64,000 bases of DNA from Pseudisothecium myosuroides. Its lineage: Eukaryota; Streptophyta; Bryopsida; Hypnales; Lembophyllaceae. Shown here in pieces: positions 35,328-47,092 of this stretch (position 1 is its first letter; the number at the start of each line of letters is the position of its first letter). A model generated the notes under the pieces. It ran no database searches. It saw only the letters and a list, made by a program, of their open reading frames with translations, and was not told the DNA's origin. Position numbers and translations under genes: made by a program. Where the stretch lies: assembly GCA_951799445.1 (NCBI GenBank), contig OX637293.1, positions 13,888,001 to 13,952,000 of the forward strand, written 5' to 3'.

Positions 35328-38300
35328 GTGAATGCTATGCAGCGAGATAGCGGTACTCACTGCGACGAACCTGAGGATGAGAAGGATTTTTCCATCTGGG
35401 TGGCTGACTTTAACCTCAATGATCGGTATACTTTCCATTCAATGTTCTTGAATCGAACGCAATGCTGTTGATTCTTTGAAGATTTGATTGTCACTCTTTG
35501 CAACTGCAGTTACCTGTATATAAGGATGCGTCCCTTGCAACCTTTTGGGTTTTATTAGCAGAAACGGTATGAATTCATAAGCATGCTTTGACTAGTGTAG
35601 TTCATTACAGGACATATTCATACCATCTCGTTGACCGTGTCGGAATGTGTCATAACTAAGTGTTTGTTGTTGTTTAGAACTGAGTAGATCGTAGAAATCA
35701 TGTCAACAAATGCGTTCATGCAGGAGCTTCAGAACCAGATTGGTACGATATCGCAATCTAGACTGTTTATCCCCTGTTTTATATTCTTTTAACTGCTGTA
35801 GTTAGTCAGGTTGTGCAATTACTGTAGGCCCACAATATAGATCTTGATTTCAGAATCTTCAGTTTCTGGATATATTTCATCCCACATTACAATTGGTAAC
35901 CGCTGATTTCTCCCCTATAGTGATTGCATGGAAAATTTTTGTTGAGTCTCTCAAATTTTTCAGTTTGTTGTTCGGTTGAGTGATCGATTGCTCCGTAATT
36001 GTCGTATTTCAGCTGCTCTGTTGGTGAAGGGCTTTTCATCCTAAATTTGTCCTAATGTAGTTTTTGGAGTAATTTGTTATGTTCAGTGAGTAAAAAATGT
36101 TCAGCTTTGAGGAGTGTTGCAGGCTGAAGGTTGATGTCTTTCTCTCTTGATGATCTATACTTGTTCGTTGATACTAATGTGTGCTTCTCTGGATTCAGTA
36201 CCAGTGGTGGTGGAGCACAACACTTTCTGGACTCGCTACTTCTATCGCCTCAACAAACTGCAACAGATTGAGAATGCCCGGGTCAACCTTGTCAAACGTG
36301 AGTGTAGTTTGGGTATAGCTTTGAAGTTCTTACTTCGAGAATAATTTGTCCTGCAATGTGCCCATGATCATGTTGACCAGGGTTTTTGACATGGAAGAGC
36401 ATTGTGAAACAGGGGCATTCGATGAAGAGGAGGATGAGGATCTTAGCTGGGACGTTGAGGAAGATAAGGAAGCTGAGGAGCACGTTGCTCCTTCTGAGAC
36501 AGTGGCGGAGGGTGCTGAGCTGACTGAACCCTCACATCCACACGAAATATCGAGGTTCCTGTGGCTCCCTCCACTGACGGTAAATTCTTTTTGAAATTTT
36601 CAATCCAAAGAGTTGATCTAATTAAGTTTTTGCACTTGGAAGTAGTGTTGGTTGTTCGTTGGTTTTGATACCGATTATATTGTACTTGGATGTGATTATC
36701 ACTTGGATATCTCATTCTTCTATGTTGCGACTTCAGAGACACATGACGAGGAGGAAGCCAAGAGTGAGGGAAGTGCACGGAGTGAGTGGATGGTTGTTTC
36801 TGAAGATAAGGGCTCAGGAAGCTCAGAGCCTAAGACATCACCATCATTGCCCATTTCAGAGAGGTATTTGGTTGTGCATCAATTACTTGTCACAAGATTA
36901 GACTGATTCCGAACAATGCTTTTTCTTGTTATGTTTCAAAGGAACGATGAGATGTTTAGCATTTTCTTGTGTACATACTCTGCCAGGTCATGTTTTTGCG
37001 ATGAGGTTGCGTGTTCCTACTCATATCTCTGATTTGCATGCGTCACTGGCCAATGTTGAATCCTCAGCTGCACAAGTGTCCAAGGTTCTTAGGACAGTTT
37101 CCTCATTTTCATATTATCTGCTGTCGACGATTTTGCTGCTGGAGTCTTGACCTATTACTGATATCTTTGGCTCCAGCGTCATCACATCAAAATTGTGGAA
37201 CGAAAGCTAGTCCATATTTATTCACCCTATTAGTATTCATTTCCTATCTGCATCCTTTTCTCGTTCATCTCCCAGCCCCACCACTTTCAACGTTGGTTTG
37301 TAATCTCAGCACGCCACGTTCTCAAATTTTCTGCATCCGGTGTAACTTGGAGCTGAAGACTTTCGTTTGGTCTTTTATTTTGTTGCATGCAAGAGACCAA
37401 ATCCTCTGCACCAACCAAATCTGAGGATCATGAAGTGGATGGAGCTGAACTTGACCAACTTGGAGACCTAAGCATTGATGGCGATAATGAAGTTCCTGTT
37501 AAGGAGAAGGGGAAAGAGAAAGTATCAACTCCAAAAGGTCTCGATACAGCTACTGGGGAGGAGAATGAAGAGGTAATGCCCTGCCCTTCCTGCTCAAACT
37601 AGAACTTGACCAGAAACACTATTTTTTTTTATTCTCATGTCGGGAGACACAGGGCCCGCAGACGCACACTACCCGGGGCACCAAGCACCTAAACGTTTGA
37701 GTATTTCCCAGATCCCTGTGAGAGGAACGACAAGTGTTTATATTCGGAATGTTTTTCATTCAAAATCGACTCACTGTTGGACACCGATTGTCCAATTTGT
37801 GAATACCGTAGTCACAGAGCAGATTCGTCCCTTGACAGACGGAATCATGATTAGTTTTGTTTTGTTCACAGCCGTTACTGAGGGGTTCTAAGTAACTAGG
37901 AAATGATACGTTGTTTTTTGGGGGCGAACTTGCTTTGAGTGTACGGTATGTGAAAACTTTTAGATTGAACTAAGGGAAAGATAAATGACGGTAATACTTT
38001 TAGTCGTTCATTATTCATGGGACAGAAGTACTAGGTTCTGGGCCTGTCTTCTGAGTTGAGAGAAGCTTCATTCGGAGCTCATAATGTCTTGCTTTCGTCC
38101 CAGGTGACTCTTCTACAGAATTATCTTTATTTTGAAAACAAATATGGGATTTGAGTACAGGTTTAGGGTTTAGGGTACACTTGAATGGCAACGACACATG
38201 CCATTCGAGTGTTTATCTATAAACACATTCCGTATAAATTCCTCACAAGTTGTACCGTCTGTTGAAACCTTCGAATGTGAAGTGGTAAGCAGTGTTATAT

Positions 38301-38375
38301 TCAGCATTAGCCATTTCTTCCTCACATAAAGTGTGTTGGATTTTGTGATTCCAGGAGTGGGGGGAGTGGGAGTAG
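35328..38375 (+). pseudogene. BSD-domain protein gene, 3' exons with in-frame stop (copy B)
   Basis: Same exon set as copy A: 35328-35425, 35678-35742, 36199 to ~36301, 36381-36579, ~36737-36863, ~37391-37572 and the last exon 38355-38375 (EWGEWE-stop). The TAG in the second exon is at 35685-35687, so it predates the duplication or reflects the same locus. One tail codon differs (Asp here, Asn in copy A, base 2538/37483). Only ~890 bases separate the first exon seen from the Crinkler pseudogene on the same strand. No N-terminal BSD-protein exons were found there. This favours a 5'-truncated pseudogene. The polyadenylation signal is AATAAA at 38730-38735. Confidence 0.7.
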
Positions 38376-38989
38376 CCGCATCAAGTCTCAAGGTATCAAC
38401 AAATATCCAATTCCAAGTACAGTCCAATGGTTTTTTTCTTTTTTTCCAAGGTGACCCTGGTTGAATGCCTGCCGCCAACTTGTTTAATTTGTATAGCTGT
38501 GATTATATATGCAGTCCATTCAATGCTAGCAATTTTTAGCATCGCCATCGTTGGTTGCGACGTACCCACCAGTCCACCACCCTTGCCAAGTCAAGCTCTC
38601 CTTTGCGCTGCCAAAACTCATGAGACTCCAATTTGCAACGCTTTGGGCTCGTGGTTGGTGCATGTCGCGATGATATTTGTGGTTCTATGCGAGAGGTGTC
38701 GGTGAGCCTTTTGTGAGTTCCGGGCTTTCAATAAAGCGCTATTTTACAATTTTCACTAATTTGTTTGGATTTAATAATGTGCCTGACCACAGATGCACGC
38801 ACTACCCCGGGTAACCAATCAACCCATTTTGGGATGTTCTCATCCTTTCATGTGCCTAATGCCCTGTATGCACAAAAATGATTAATTTCACCTAAACTCA
38901 TTTTCTTCTTAGATTCTTGTATTAATTTTCTAACGTATGTTTTGTATGGATTTTCAAATTCCTCTTTGCAAGTATTATATTATTCAAAT

Positions 38990-39834
38990 GGGTGATTGCA
39001 AGAAACACCTGTACTATTTTCCGTCACACGTTCAATGCGGAAGTTGTTTTGTGCCATAAGTATTGCAAAAATGATTGAATGAATATGAAATTCAAAAGCA
39101 AGCTTCCTATAGCAATAGAAAATGCACTTGAATTATTTCAAAATTTTCAAAATTAATTTAATAAGTGAAACCGAATTTTGAATATATGTCACATATGCGG
39201 TTTTGGTGGTTTTTAGTACTATTGAGTACCTTTTTTGAAGAGTTACATCATCAAACTTGGTAGGCTAGCTCTTCTAATAGAAATACACCTTTCCAAGAGA
39301 GGGATTTCCAAAAAAAGTTTCCAAATGTGTTTTATATTGGCCTAAAGTGTGCTATATTCAGGCTGAATTTATGTTGAATTAAAAATAAAAAAATTAGTTC
39401 TAATTTTGATCTTCCTACTTTGCTATTAGTTGGCAACAATGGCCATTTTTAAAATAAATTTTTCAAACTCATTTTCTAATTTTCAAAAATAGAAATGTGA
39501 AAGTCTCATTTTCTAGGGTAAATTGTAGCATGTGGCTCAAAATAGTACTTCAGGGTACACAGAAAGACTCAATAGTACTGCTGGGGCTTGTAATACCTTC
39601 TATCTATCAATGAAAATTATTTTTTAATGACAAATTAAATATTTCCTTCCATTTTTGTCATCCAATGATGAACATCACATGTTGCCAAAATAGTAAATTT
39701 GAAATCCAATTGACCATTCAGATTTTATGTTCAATGCCTTCAATAGTACTGAAGGTGACTCATAGTACAAAAAGTACTAAAAGTCCAAAAATGCAAAACG
39801 CAACAAATAGTACAAGTGTTTCTTGCAATCACCC
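38990..39834. mobile_element. 845-bp non-autonomous DNA transposon (MITE-like), recent insertion
   Basis: Copy A at 4040-4050 is the empty site. In copy B the element starts GGGTGATTGCAAGAAACAC and ends in the inverted form; about 29 terminal bases match with one mismatch. It is flanked by AAAT on both sides (38986-38989 and 39835-39838), single in copy A, so the target duplication is 4 bp. The interior is AT-rich and without a transposase ORF. The superfamily is not clear from the termini. Confidence 0.93.
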
Positions 39835-40277
39835 AAATAAACAAGCATGTCTCGTCCTTGTTCAAGAAATAGCCCTTCAAAATTTCTAAAACTTCCATTT
39901 CTGAATCTGTCGATAGAATTTGGAGCAGAATCTTGTCCTCTGCACTGCTCAAGTGATTGCCTCCCTTTGAATCTGAGTGAGTGGTTTGATCAGGGAGATA
40001 TTTTAATCTGTTGCATGTGGTATCTTACCCGCCCAACTTCTGTAGCTTGGAAGGAGGTTGTCTTCTGCAGGTGCGTACTAGGCAGGTGCATCTGTGTGGA
40101 ATTTGGCCATGGAGTTTTCAAGGCCTATACAACCCCAAAATATGGGTACCTTTTGCACTGCACATCTGCAAATTGTGTATCCTTCCAAAGGGATAGTCAT
40201 CTATTTGCTCAAGATAATTATTTTGCATTTTTTCTGATTATACTTTTAACCTTGAAAGATAGACCCATGTCCATGGA

Positions 40278-41075
40278 TTCAGGCCTTACCAGTCCCTAAA
40301 TTCAAACAACATACAAGCAGTGATTGAGGACATCACGAGGACCAGCATGGTGTCCAAAAAGATGCTAGCTGAACAACAGAAATGAGTGCACGACCTGACG
40401 TTCATTTCAATTCAGTGTCATTACCCGAGGGAGAAAGATGGGAAACTAATTTGAATTTAACATTTTTAGTGCACAACCTGATGTTCATTTCAAGTCAGTA
40501 GCATTCACCCCAAGGGAGAGATAGGAATCTAATTTTAATTCAACATTAATAAAAAGACTTCAACGTCCTCTCCCTAATTACCCCATGAACATTAAGATTC
40601 TAAGTGCTAGGGTTGTGGATAATTGTTGCTCTGCAAGAGGCGCGATCTTCTGGTGCGCAGACACAAATCGCACAAACCGCCCGATCATTCTGGTCTGCAA
40701 CGAAAATCAACAACATGATACGAGGCTCAGCAAAAGAATCATTAGCAAATTTCCCGGTAATGTGTGCATGATGGACTGTATGCTGAATGGAAAACCTCCT
40801 TCAACAGACCACATACGCAAGAGATACAAAACCCAGAACCATACAAGCAAAGCCCAACTCAAACTCCCATGTAGCGATTGTCAATGCAAAACCTCCTCCC
40901 GGCCCTTCCCTCCAGAGCCAATCAAACTCTCGAATAATCGATGAAGTTCCAAAGTGAACTCTACAAAGCTTACAATTGTGCCTACTGCCCGACTAAAAAC
41001 TTCCCAAATCCATTCTACCAATTCCAAATCCTGCAAGTGCCTTGCCAGTCAAGCAGGGCACAGAAGTCAACAAAG
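40278..41075. other. Intergenic stretch of copy B, same content as 4484-5281
   Basis: Includes the possible small terminal exon (40278-40385) described for copy A. A 119-codon ORF at 40585-40944 shows no family signature. Confidence 0.25.
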
Positions 41076-41210
41076 CAAAACGTTGAATATGACACCCCTT
41101 CCGACTCTACCTCCGCTTACCGACTATCAACAAAGCTCACGTTGAATAATGCACCCCTTCCGACTCCACAGGACTCCGCTTACCGACGATCGTAACCAAA
41201 TATATTTATA
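41076..41210 (+). promoter_or_regulatory. Promoter region with tandem repeat and TATA box of the PDIL5-1-like gene
   Basis: The same two ~57-bp imperfect repeats as copy A, then TATATTTATA at 41201-41210. A probable 5'UTR intron ends in TTTTGCAG at 42094. The intact CDS starts at 42152. The 5'UTR acceptor and the 'AGATAGACACATC' leader are conserved in all array units. Confidence 0.55.
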
Positions 41211-42151
41211 CATAAGTTTCCAATTTCCAGACTCCCCGTTCTGTGTGCTCTTCATCTTTGTGTTTTGTCTGCACTCCTAGCTGGGTCTTCTTTAGCACCG
41301 GCTTCATTACAACTGTGTGCAACCTTGTTGCAGTACCCAACTTTGGAGGTCAAGCTTGCAGTGAGTAACTCAACCTAATGATAGCACTAGTACGGAAGGC
41401 TGATTGCAACAGTTTTTGTAGTGGTTTCGCAATGACAATCAGAAATCTATCGACAATTTTGAAACGGTTTAGTATAACACTATGCATTGTAGTCGAAACT
41501 ATTTGAAATTAAAATAGTCTTTACATCAAATTTAGGCATAGATATGCATTGGTTCCATGCCTGAGGCTTTTGCAACAAGTTTACAGCATTTTTGCAATGG
41601 TTCGCAATTAGGGACCATAAGTTTTTAGTGAAGTACGAAACAGCGACAAAACCATTGGAAAATAAATTAAACAATTGATGATGTGTTGCAGCTGCTACTT
41701 CCTGTGTTGCAGTGATAAAGCTAGCATTCCAAGCTTAACGTAGCAGTTCGTGAGTATGCAAATATTTCCTTCCGTATATCAATTTCAGATATTTTTTGAT
41801 CTAGAGCTCTCGCTACACTGATTTGTCCTATTACTAAGAGGGGGGAAATTAGTGTCACCTTGACAACTAGTGTCACACCACAAAATTTAGTGTTGAGGAA
41901 ATTAATTGGTATACAATACTCTCTGATACAAAACAGTGTGACTTTGGCAAATTAGTGTCACAAGCATTACGTATTAATTAGGACAAATCGGTGTGACTTT
42001 TCATGAGAGCAACCGGGCCCGAATTCTGTTGCTAGCGCCATCGTTTTCTGAAGCTGAAGCTGAAAGTAATCAATTTGCGGTGTTTGTTTTGCAGGCGTCG
42101 ACTCTAGATAGACACATCGAGCGGGAGCTTCACCTTCCCGTGCAAGCCAAG

Positions 42152-42670
42152 ATGGCGTGGTTTCGAGTGGCCCTCGCGCTCCTCCTGCTCGCCTTCACCG
42201 CGACGACTGCACAAGTGGTGCCCCTCACCGACGACACGTTCGCGGAGACTGCGAACTCCGGCAGCTTGTGGTTCATCGACTTCTACGTCGACTGGTGTCC
42301 GTGGAGTCAGAGGTTGGTCCCTGCGTGGGAGCAGCTTGGCAACGACGAGGAGGTTCGACAGGCGGGGGTGGAAGTGGGCACCGTGGATTGCGACAAGAGT
42401 AAGGCCACTTGCATCAAAGCCAAAGTCCTGGGATACCCTTCCATGCAGATCTTCTACAAGGGAGAGTTTTTAAACGAGTACACGGGAGCCCGGGATTCGA
42501 AGTGCATGAAGGCGTTTGCTCTTGGGTTCCAAGTTGGACAGGCCACCGTCGATACTGCCATGCCTGTCATAAGCAATTCCACGGGCGAGCTCGAGGAGGA
42601 GCCGCTTCGTGATCCGCGAATTTCTATCGGTATGCTTCCCGGTATGCTTTTGAAGTTATTCGGCTTCTGA
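42152..42670 (+). CDS. PDIL5-1-like secreted thioredoxin-fold protein, CPWS active site (unit 1)
   Basis: 172 residues, single coding exon. Residues 1-20 are a signal peptide ending ATTA-Q. The rest is one thioredoxin domain resembling plant PDIL5-1: PLTDDTF, LWFIDFYVDWCPWSQRL, VDCDKSKATC and the cis-proline loop GYPSMQIFYKG (Pro96). The active site is Cys49-Pro-Trp-Ser52 instead of the CxxC of ordinary PDI-type enzymes, so a simple dithiol reaction is not possible. A monothiol or binding role in the ER lumen is likely. Cys80 and Cys87 are a conserved pair. There is no KDEL-type tail. The C-terminus MLLKLFGF is shared with unit 2. The sequence has an N-glycosylation sequon (NST). The start was chosen at MAWFRV after the conserved 'GTGCAAGCCAAG' leader; an in-frame upstream Met at 41993 would bury the signal peptide. 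Confidence 0.85.
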   Translation: MAWFRVALALLLLAFTATTAQVVPLTDDTFAETANSGSLWFIDFYVDWCPWSQRLVPAWEQLGNDEEVRQAGVEVGTVDCDKSKATCIKAKVLGYPSMQIFYKGEFLNEYTGARDSKCMKAFALGFQVGQATVDTAMPVISNSTGELEEEPLRDPRISIGMLPGMLLKLFGF

Positions 42671-43740
42671 AGGGCTCTCTAATTGCACTGGGAGAGGCTG
42701 GAGGAAGGGATGTAAGCAGAGTCAATTTGGAAACAGAGAAAGTTAGGCTTTGTATACGTACTGTTTCGATCTCCTGGTATGTATCTATTTTGTATGATTG
42801 TGAGCTTTCCTTGCTCGTGTCCTAGCTAGTTGAAGTGTGTTATTTGGGGTAGCTAGCTGTGGTTGTTGCGATTTGGGATTGAAACTTCAATTCATGGAGT
42901 GATTCAATGCACCAAATTAAACTTGAAACATTCAGATGCCGAAAGCTACCAGAACTAGGATTGGTCTACATTAGTGACAGCCGCCCGCCTCCTGAGAAAT
43001 TTTCATAGTTGGGAAACTTCAGCAGTATAGCAAATTTGACGTTGTGTGCCTGGCGATGACGTTGTAGTTGAGATTTATAACCAAGAATATGTAAGCGATC
43101 AACTTGTGATTAACGCGTGAGTGGTTTATGTTCTCTTGGATGTCGTGGAGAACTATATATTCTGCCTGATGTATTTAATTGGCGACTTGATTTTGCGGTG
43201 GATGGCTCTTTCAGCCCATCTAATGATATCCAATACTCTGTTCATTGCTTGGGTCTCGGAGGATTTTGGGCCTTCCAGAAGCTACTGTCATTGTAAGCAG
43301 TCCCACCTGTTGGAGGGGTTTAGCTTGTACTGTGTGGGGGACTGAGGCCTAGGTAGATATACCCAAATCGAATGAATCAGCATTCGAAGAATCCTTTAAT
43401 TAACCCAATTTCACTCTGTTTCATTAATTTAGATATCAGCATTGTCAAAACATCATTCAACAGGATTGGAAGTCCTACGGATGAATGAAAGATCGCTTCC
43501 GACTGCGTGCTACAGGCTTTCTATTATGTACATGTTCAAAGAAATGGACTTTGGAGTCCTTAGGGTATACTGTTACGACTTGGTTATTGGCATCTTGCAG
43601 TTTCCTCCACGATTGTATACCTGCTTCCGTCCGTCTCGCTTGGTGGTAACAGGAGTGCCCACAATAATAAAACTCCCACATAATCGACAAAGTACGTTTC
43701 ATACTCTGAAATGCAAAAATGAACACTGAAAATCTCTGAC
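42671..43740. repeat. Spacer after unit 1 of the PDIL5-1-like array
   Basis: 3'UTR-like text, then a spacer whose part from GGCGACTTGATTTTGCGGTGG (43181) onward recurs after unit 2 from 46036. It includes the 'CCCACCTGTTGGAGGGG' phrase (near 43303) and a stretch to about 43740 that precedes the next promoter. No gene is visible. Confidence 0.6.
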
Positions 43741-44276
43741 CAATGACTTTTCAAAACAGAACCAAATCTCTCCCAGCAATCCCAAATCCTGCTAGTGCCC
43801 CGGGAGTCAAGACGGCCACCGAAGTCAAACACAACTCAGCTTTAAATAAACGCCCCTTCCCCGGCCGACTGTCTGCAAACCCTCTAGCAGGTCGCCACAG
43901 TAAGCTTTCTTTTTCCTTTTGGCGGGGGGGGGCACAAACAGTAACACAGACCCACTGCATCAGAGAACGATATAGCGAGCTTTCCAATCCCCAGACCCGT
44001 TGTTCAGTGGTGTGCTCTTCGTCTTTGTTTCTCGTCTGCAGTCTGCACGTCTGGCCGGGTCTCCAGCTTCATTACATCTGTGTGCAATTCCACCTTGGCC
44101 AGGCCTCCGAACTTTACTAATCTTGTAAGGACTCTCATTCAAGCCTTCAATCGATTTCGGACATGTCCACGTCTAGAGCTCTTGCTACCATTGATCGAGA
44201 AGCTCAACCGTTGCTAAACTGGGTATCATTTTCTGAAGCGAACGTTTGTTTCCTTTGGTTGTTTTGCAGGCCTAGA
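43741..44276 (+). promoter_or_regulatory. Promoter and 5'UTR intron of PDIL5-1-like unit 2
   Basis: TATA-like TTTAAATA at 43841-43848. Likely 5'UTR intron donor CTTGTAAGG near 44122 and acceptor TTGTTTTGCAG near 44270, followed by the conserved leader AGATAGACACATC. The same layout occurs in unit 3. Confidence 0.45.
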
Positions 44277-44319
44277 TAGACACATCTAGCGTGAGCTTCT
44301 CGTTCCCGTGCAAGCCAAG

Positions 44320-44847
44320 ATGTCGTGGATTCGCGTGACCCTCGCGCTGCTCCTGCTCGCGTTCACCGCAACTGCAGAAGTGGTGCCCCTCACCGACGAC
44401 ACTTTCGAGGAGAATGTGAACACCGATCACAGCTTGTGGTTCATCAATTTCTACACCAACTGGTGTCCGTTTAGTCAGAGGTTAGCCCCCGCGTGGGAGC
44501 AGCTGGGCGCCGACGAGAAAGTTCGACAAGCGGGAGTGAGAATCGGCGCCGTGGATTGCCAGGCCAATATAGAGGCTTGCCGGAAGGCCCGCGTGCAAGG
44601 CTACCCCACCATGACTTTCTACTTCGATGGGGAGAAGTTCCAGGGTAATGAGGACAACTACGGCGAGGACATCTACGGCAACTACTACGGCGACAGGGAT
44701 GTGGAGTCGATGAAGGCGTTCGCGCTCGAGAAGCAGGCCCAGATCGCGCCTCTCAAAATCACCGGAGCTACTGCCGGAGTGAATTCCACGCGGGAGGATG
44801 CGCCGCGGTTTTCTGTCGACATGGTTTTGAAGCTCTTCGGTTTTTGA
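44320..44847 (+). CDS. PDIL5-1-like secreted thioredoxin-fold protein, CPFS active site (unit 2)
   Basis: 175 residues, no coding intron. Signal peptide 1-19 (MSWIRVTLALLLLAFTATA). The thioredoxin domain has the active site Cys49-Pro-Phe-Ser52, a second pair Cys80/Cys87, and the cis-proline loop GYPTMTFYFDGE (Pro96). An insert rich in Tyr, Asn, Asp and Gly (residues ~107-128) is longer than in unit 1. The helix RDVESMKAFALEKQAQ matches the PDIL5-1 pattern. The C-terminus MVLKLFGF is kept. It is nearly identical to unit 3 up to residue 95, so units 2 and 3 are recent duplicates; unit 1 is older. An in-frame Met four codons upstream is part of the untranslated leader shared with unit 1. Confidence 0.85.
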   Translation: MSWIRVTLALLLLAFTATAEVVPLTDDTFEENVNTDHSLWFINFYTNWCPFSQRLAPAWEQLGADEKVRQAGVRIGAVDCQANIEACRKARVQGYPTMTFYFDGEKFQGNEDNYGEDIYGNYYGDRDVESMKAFALEKQAQIAPLKITGATAGVNSTREDAPRFSVDMVLKLFGF

Positions 44848-45036
44848 AGGGTTCTCAATTGGCACTGGGGGAGGCTGGGAAATCGAGTTGGGGGAAAGAG
44901 ATGGATGGAAGCCGACTTCGTGATTTGGAAACAGAGAAATTAAGGCTTTGAATACGTACTGTATCGTTCGACCTCCTGGTATGTAGCTGCTCAATCTTTG
45001 GGATAATTGTGAGCGTTCCTTGCTAATAAGAAGCAA

Positions 45037-45485
45037 ATAATTTGCGGGTTTTTCTGTCGGTATGCTTTTGAAACTTTAGCTTCGGCTTTTCAAGGGCACT
45101 GCCCGGCCGGGGAGGCTGGCAAATCGACGTGGAATCCCAAGGGATTGAAGTAGGCACAATTGGAAACAGCGTACCGCTTTAATTGAATGCGTCTTCGATG
45201 TATCGATCTCCTTTCATGGTATGTAGCTTTTGGGTATGATTGGGAGCATTCCTTGCTAATATGCATGCCACAATTTGTGGTTTTCTGTCGGTAATTCCGT
45301 TAAATCGGAAATCAGACCTTTGTGACGATATTTGTCACATTTTTTGGTTTGTGGAATATCGCCAATTTAACGAAATGGACGTTGTATGCTTTTTGAAGCT
45401 CTTCAACTTTTGAAGGGCTATCAAATGGCAGTGGGGTGGCTGGGAAACCGAGGTAGGACAAAGGGATTTTAAGTTTGGACCCGCT
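45037..45485 (+). pseudogene. Two 3'-end relics of PDIL5-1-like genes after unit 2
   Basis: Text near 45052-45190 (TTTCTGTCGGTATGCTTTTGAAAC..., CTTCGGCTTTTCAAGGG, GGAGGCTGG) and near 45385-45470 (TGAAGCTCTTCAACTTTTGAAGGG, GGCTGGGAAACCGAGG) repeat the last codons and 3'UTR of the intact genes. They record earlier unequal duplications. No coding potential is left. Confidence 0.6.
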
Positions 45486-45701
45486 CTTTTTGGGTTCTAA
45501 GTAACTTTGGTTGTTGTTTCTCATTCCACTCAATAGTGGGGAGATCAACATGGAACCCCATTGGAATGGTTGAAGTGGACAAGAAGGTTATAAATTTCAC
45601 TTCTTCATGTGTGGAAATCAGCAGTGCAGCATTTTCCCGACTATCCCATCTGCACGGGAGTTGAGTCCCCTTTAAGCACAAATTTGTTGGGAATGTATAT
45701 A

Positions 45702-45894
45702 CAGTAGAACCTATCTTAGTGCGTAGAGTCGGGACTATGCACTAAGAGAGGTTTATGCAATTGGAGAGGTTCTTGCAGAACTTTGGCTAACGTGGCCTCT
45801 CACTATGGGGCCTCCAACTACTGTTCACAAATATCACAATCTCTCTTAGTGCATATATGCACTACGACAATATGCACTAAGAGAGGTTCTACTG
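45702..45894. mobile_element. 193-bp pogo/mariner-type MITE with TA target site
   Basis: It begins CAGTAGAACCTATCTTAGTGC and ends in the inverted form GCACTAAGAGAGGTTCTACTG, flanked by TA (45700-45701 and 45895-45896). The homologous unit 3 DNA near 49580-49600 reads straight through (GGGAATGTATATATATG), giving the empty site with one TA. CAGT termini and TA duplication are typical of pogo/Tc1-mariner elements. There is no ORF. Confidence 0.92.
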
Positions 45895-46015
45895 TATATG
45901 TATGCCCCTGTTATTATACAACTGAAGGCGTTTGTGTGATTCCCGTGTCTTACTTTCTTCCCCCTTGTGCATGCCTTCCATGTGTCCGTCCAGAATTCTA
46001 TAATGAGGGTTTAGG

Positions 46016-46755
46016 GTATTCTGCCCCGATGGACTTGGCGACTTGATTTTGCGGTGGATGGCTCTTTCAGCCCATCTGATGATGTCCAATACTTTGTTCA
46101 TTGTTTGGATCTCGGAGGATTTTAAGCGTTCCAAAGCTACTGTCATTGTAAGCAGTCCCACCTGTTGGAGGGGTTTAACTTGTTCTGTGTGGGGGAGTGA
46201 GGCCTAGGTAGACATACCCCAAATCGAATCAGCCCGATATTTGATGACCCCTATACTTAACCCAATTTCACTCTGTTTCGTTTAGACATCAGCATTGTCA
46301 TAACATCATTCAACAGGATTGGAAGCCTCCGGCCTGCACATCGAATTTTACTAGAATTTATACAGTGGTGGAGGTAAGTGAACGCACTCATCCGACAAGC
46401 AAACCAGGACCCACCAATGAACCTCCACGGAAGAATGAAAGATCGCTTCCGACTCTGTGGTACAGGCTTTCTATTATGTTGATGTTCAAAGTGAAATGGA
46501 CTTTGGAGTCCTTATTAGGGGTTACTGTTACGACTTGGTTATTGGCATCTTGCAGTTCCCTCCACGATTGTATACCTGCTTCCGTCCGTCTCAGCCTGCT
46601 CTGGCTTGGTGGTAACAAGTGGACTCTCCACAATCATAAAACTCCCAAATAATCGAGAAAGTACATTTCATACTCTGAAATGGACTCTAAAAATCACCTG
46701 ACCGACTGACTTTCAAAACAGAACCACATCTCTCCCACCAACTCCAAATCCTGCA
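46016..46755. repeat. Spacer of array unit 3, repeat of 43160-43770
   Basis: Matches the spacer after unit 1 (GGCGACTTGATTTTGCGGTGG, 'CCCACCTGTTGGAGGGG', 'CTTCCGACT', 'GTTACGACTTGGTTATTGGC') with scattered small differences. It begins abruptly after unit 2's 3' DNA near 46030. An unmatched ~190-bp insertion follows at about 46756-46945. Confidence 0.65.
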
Positions 46756-47092
46756 AATGAGGGTCTTGCATCAGAAAAGTTGGGCCAGATTGTTTTGGTG
46801 CCATTTTGACACCAAAGGCCGCATACAGGTCATTTTAGTGTCATTTTATCCTATATTAGGTTGGTACAGAGGTTGGCACCAAATTAACTTAATTGCATTT
46901 CAATGCACCATTGTGGCACCATGTTCACATGCCTTGAAGTTCCTGATGTGGGAGTCAAGACGGCCATCAAAGTCAACACAACTCAGCTTTAATTAAAAGC
47001 CTCTTAAGGCCGGCTCCACCTCCCCGACTGTCTGCAAACCCACTGGCACCTATCGGTATAGTACTTACAACAAGCTTTGTTTTTTCCTTGTT

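Larger units (their letters stand above)
34946..42199 (+). repeat. Segmental direct repeat, copy B
   Basis: The partner of 1-6405 (see copy A). It differs by about five transitions and by the 845-bp transposon plus 4-bp target duplication at 38986-39838. After 42199 copy B continues into the intact PDIL5-1-like gene, so copy B holds the ancestral right flank. Confidence 0.95.
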
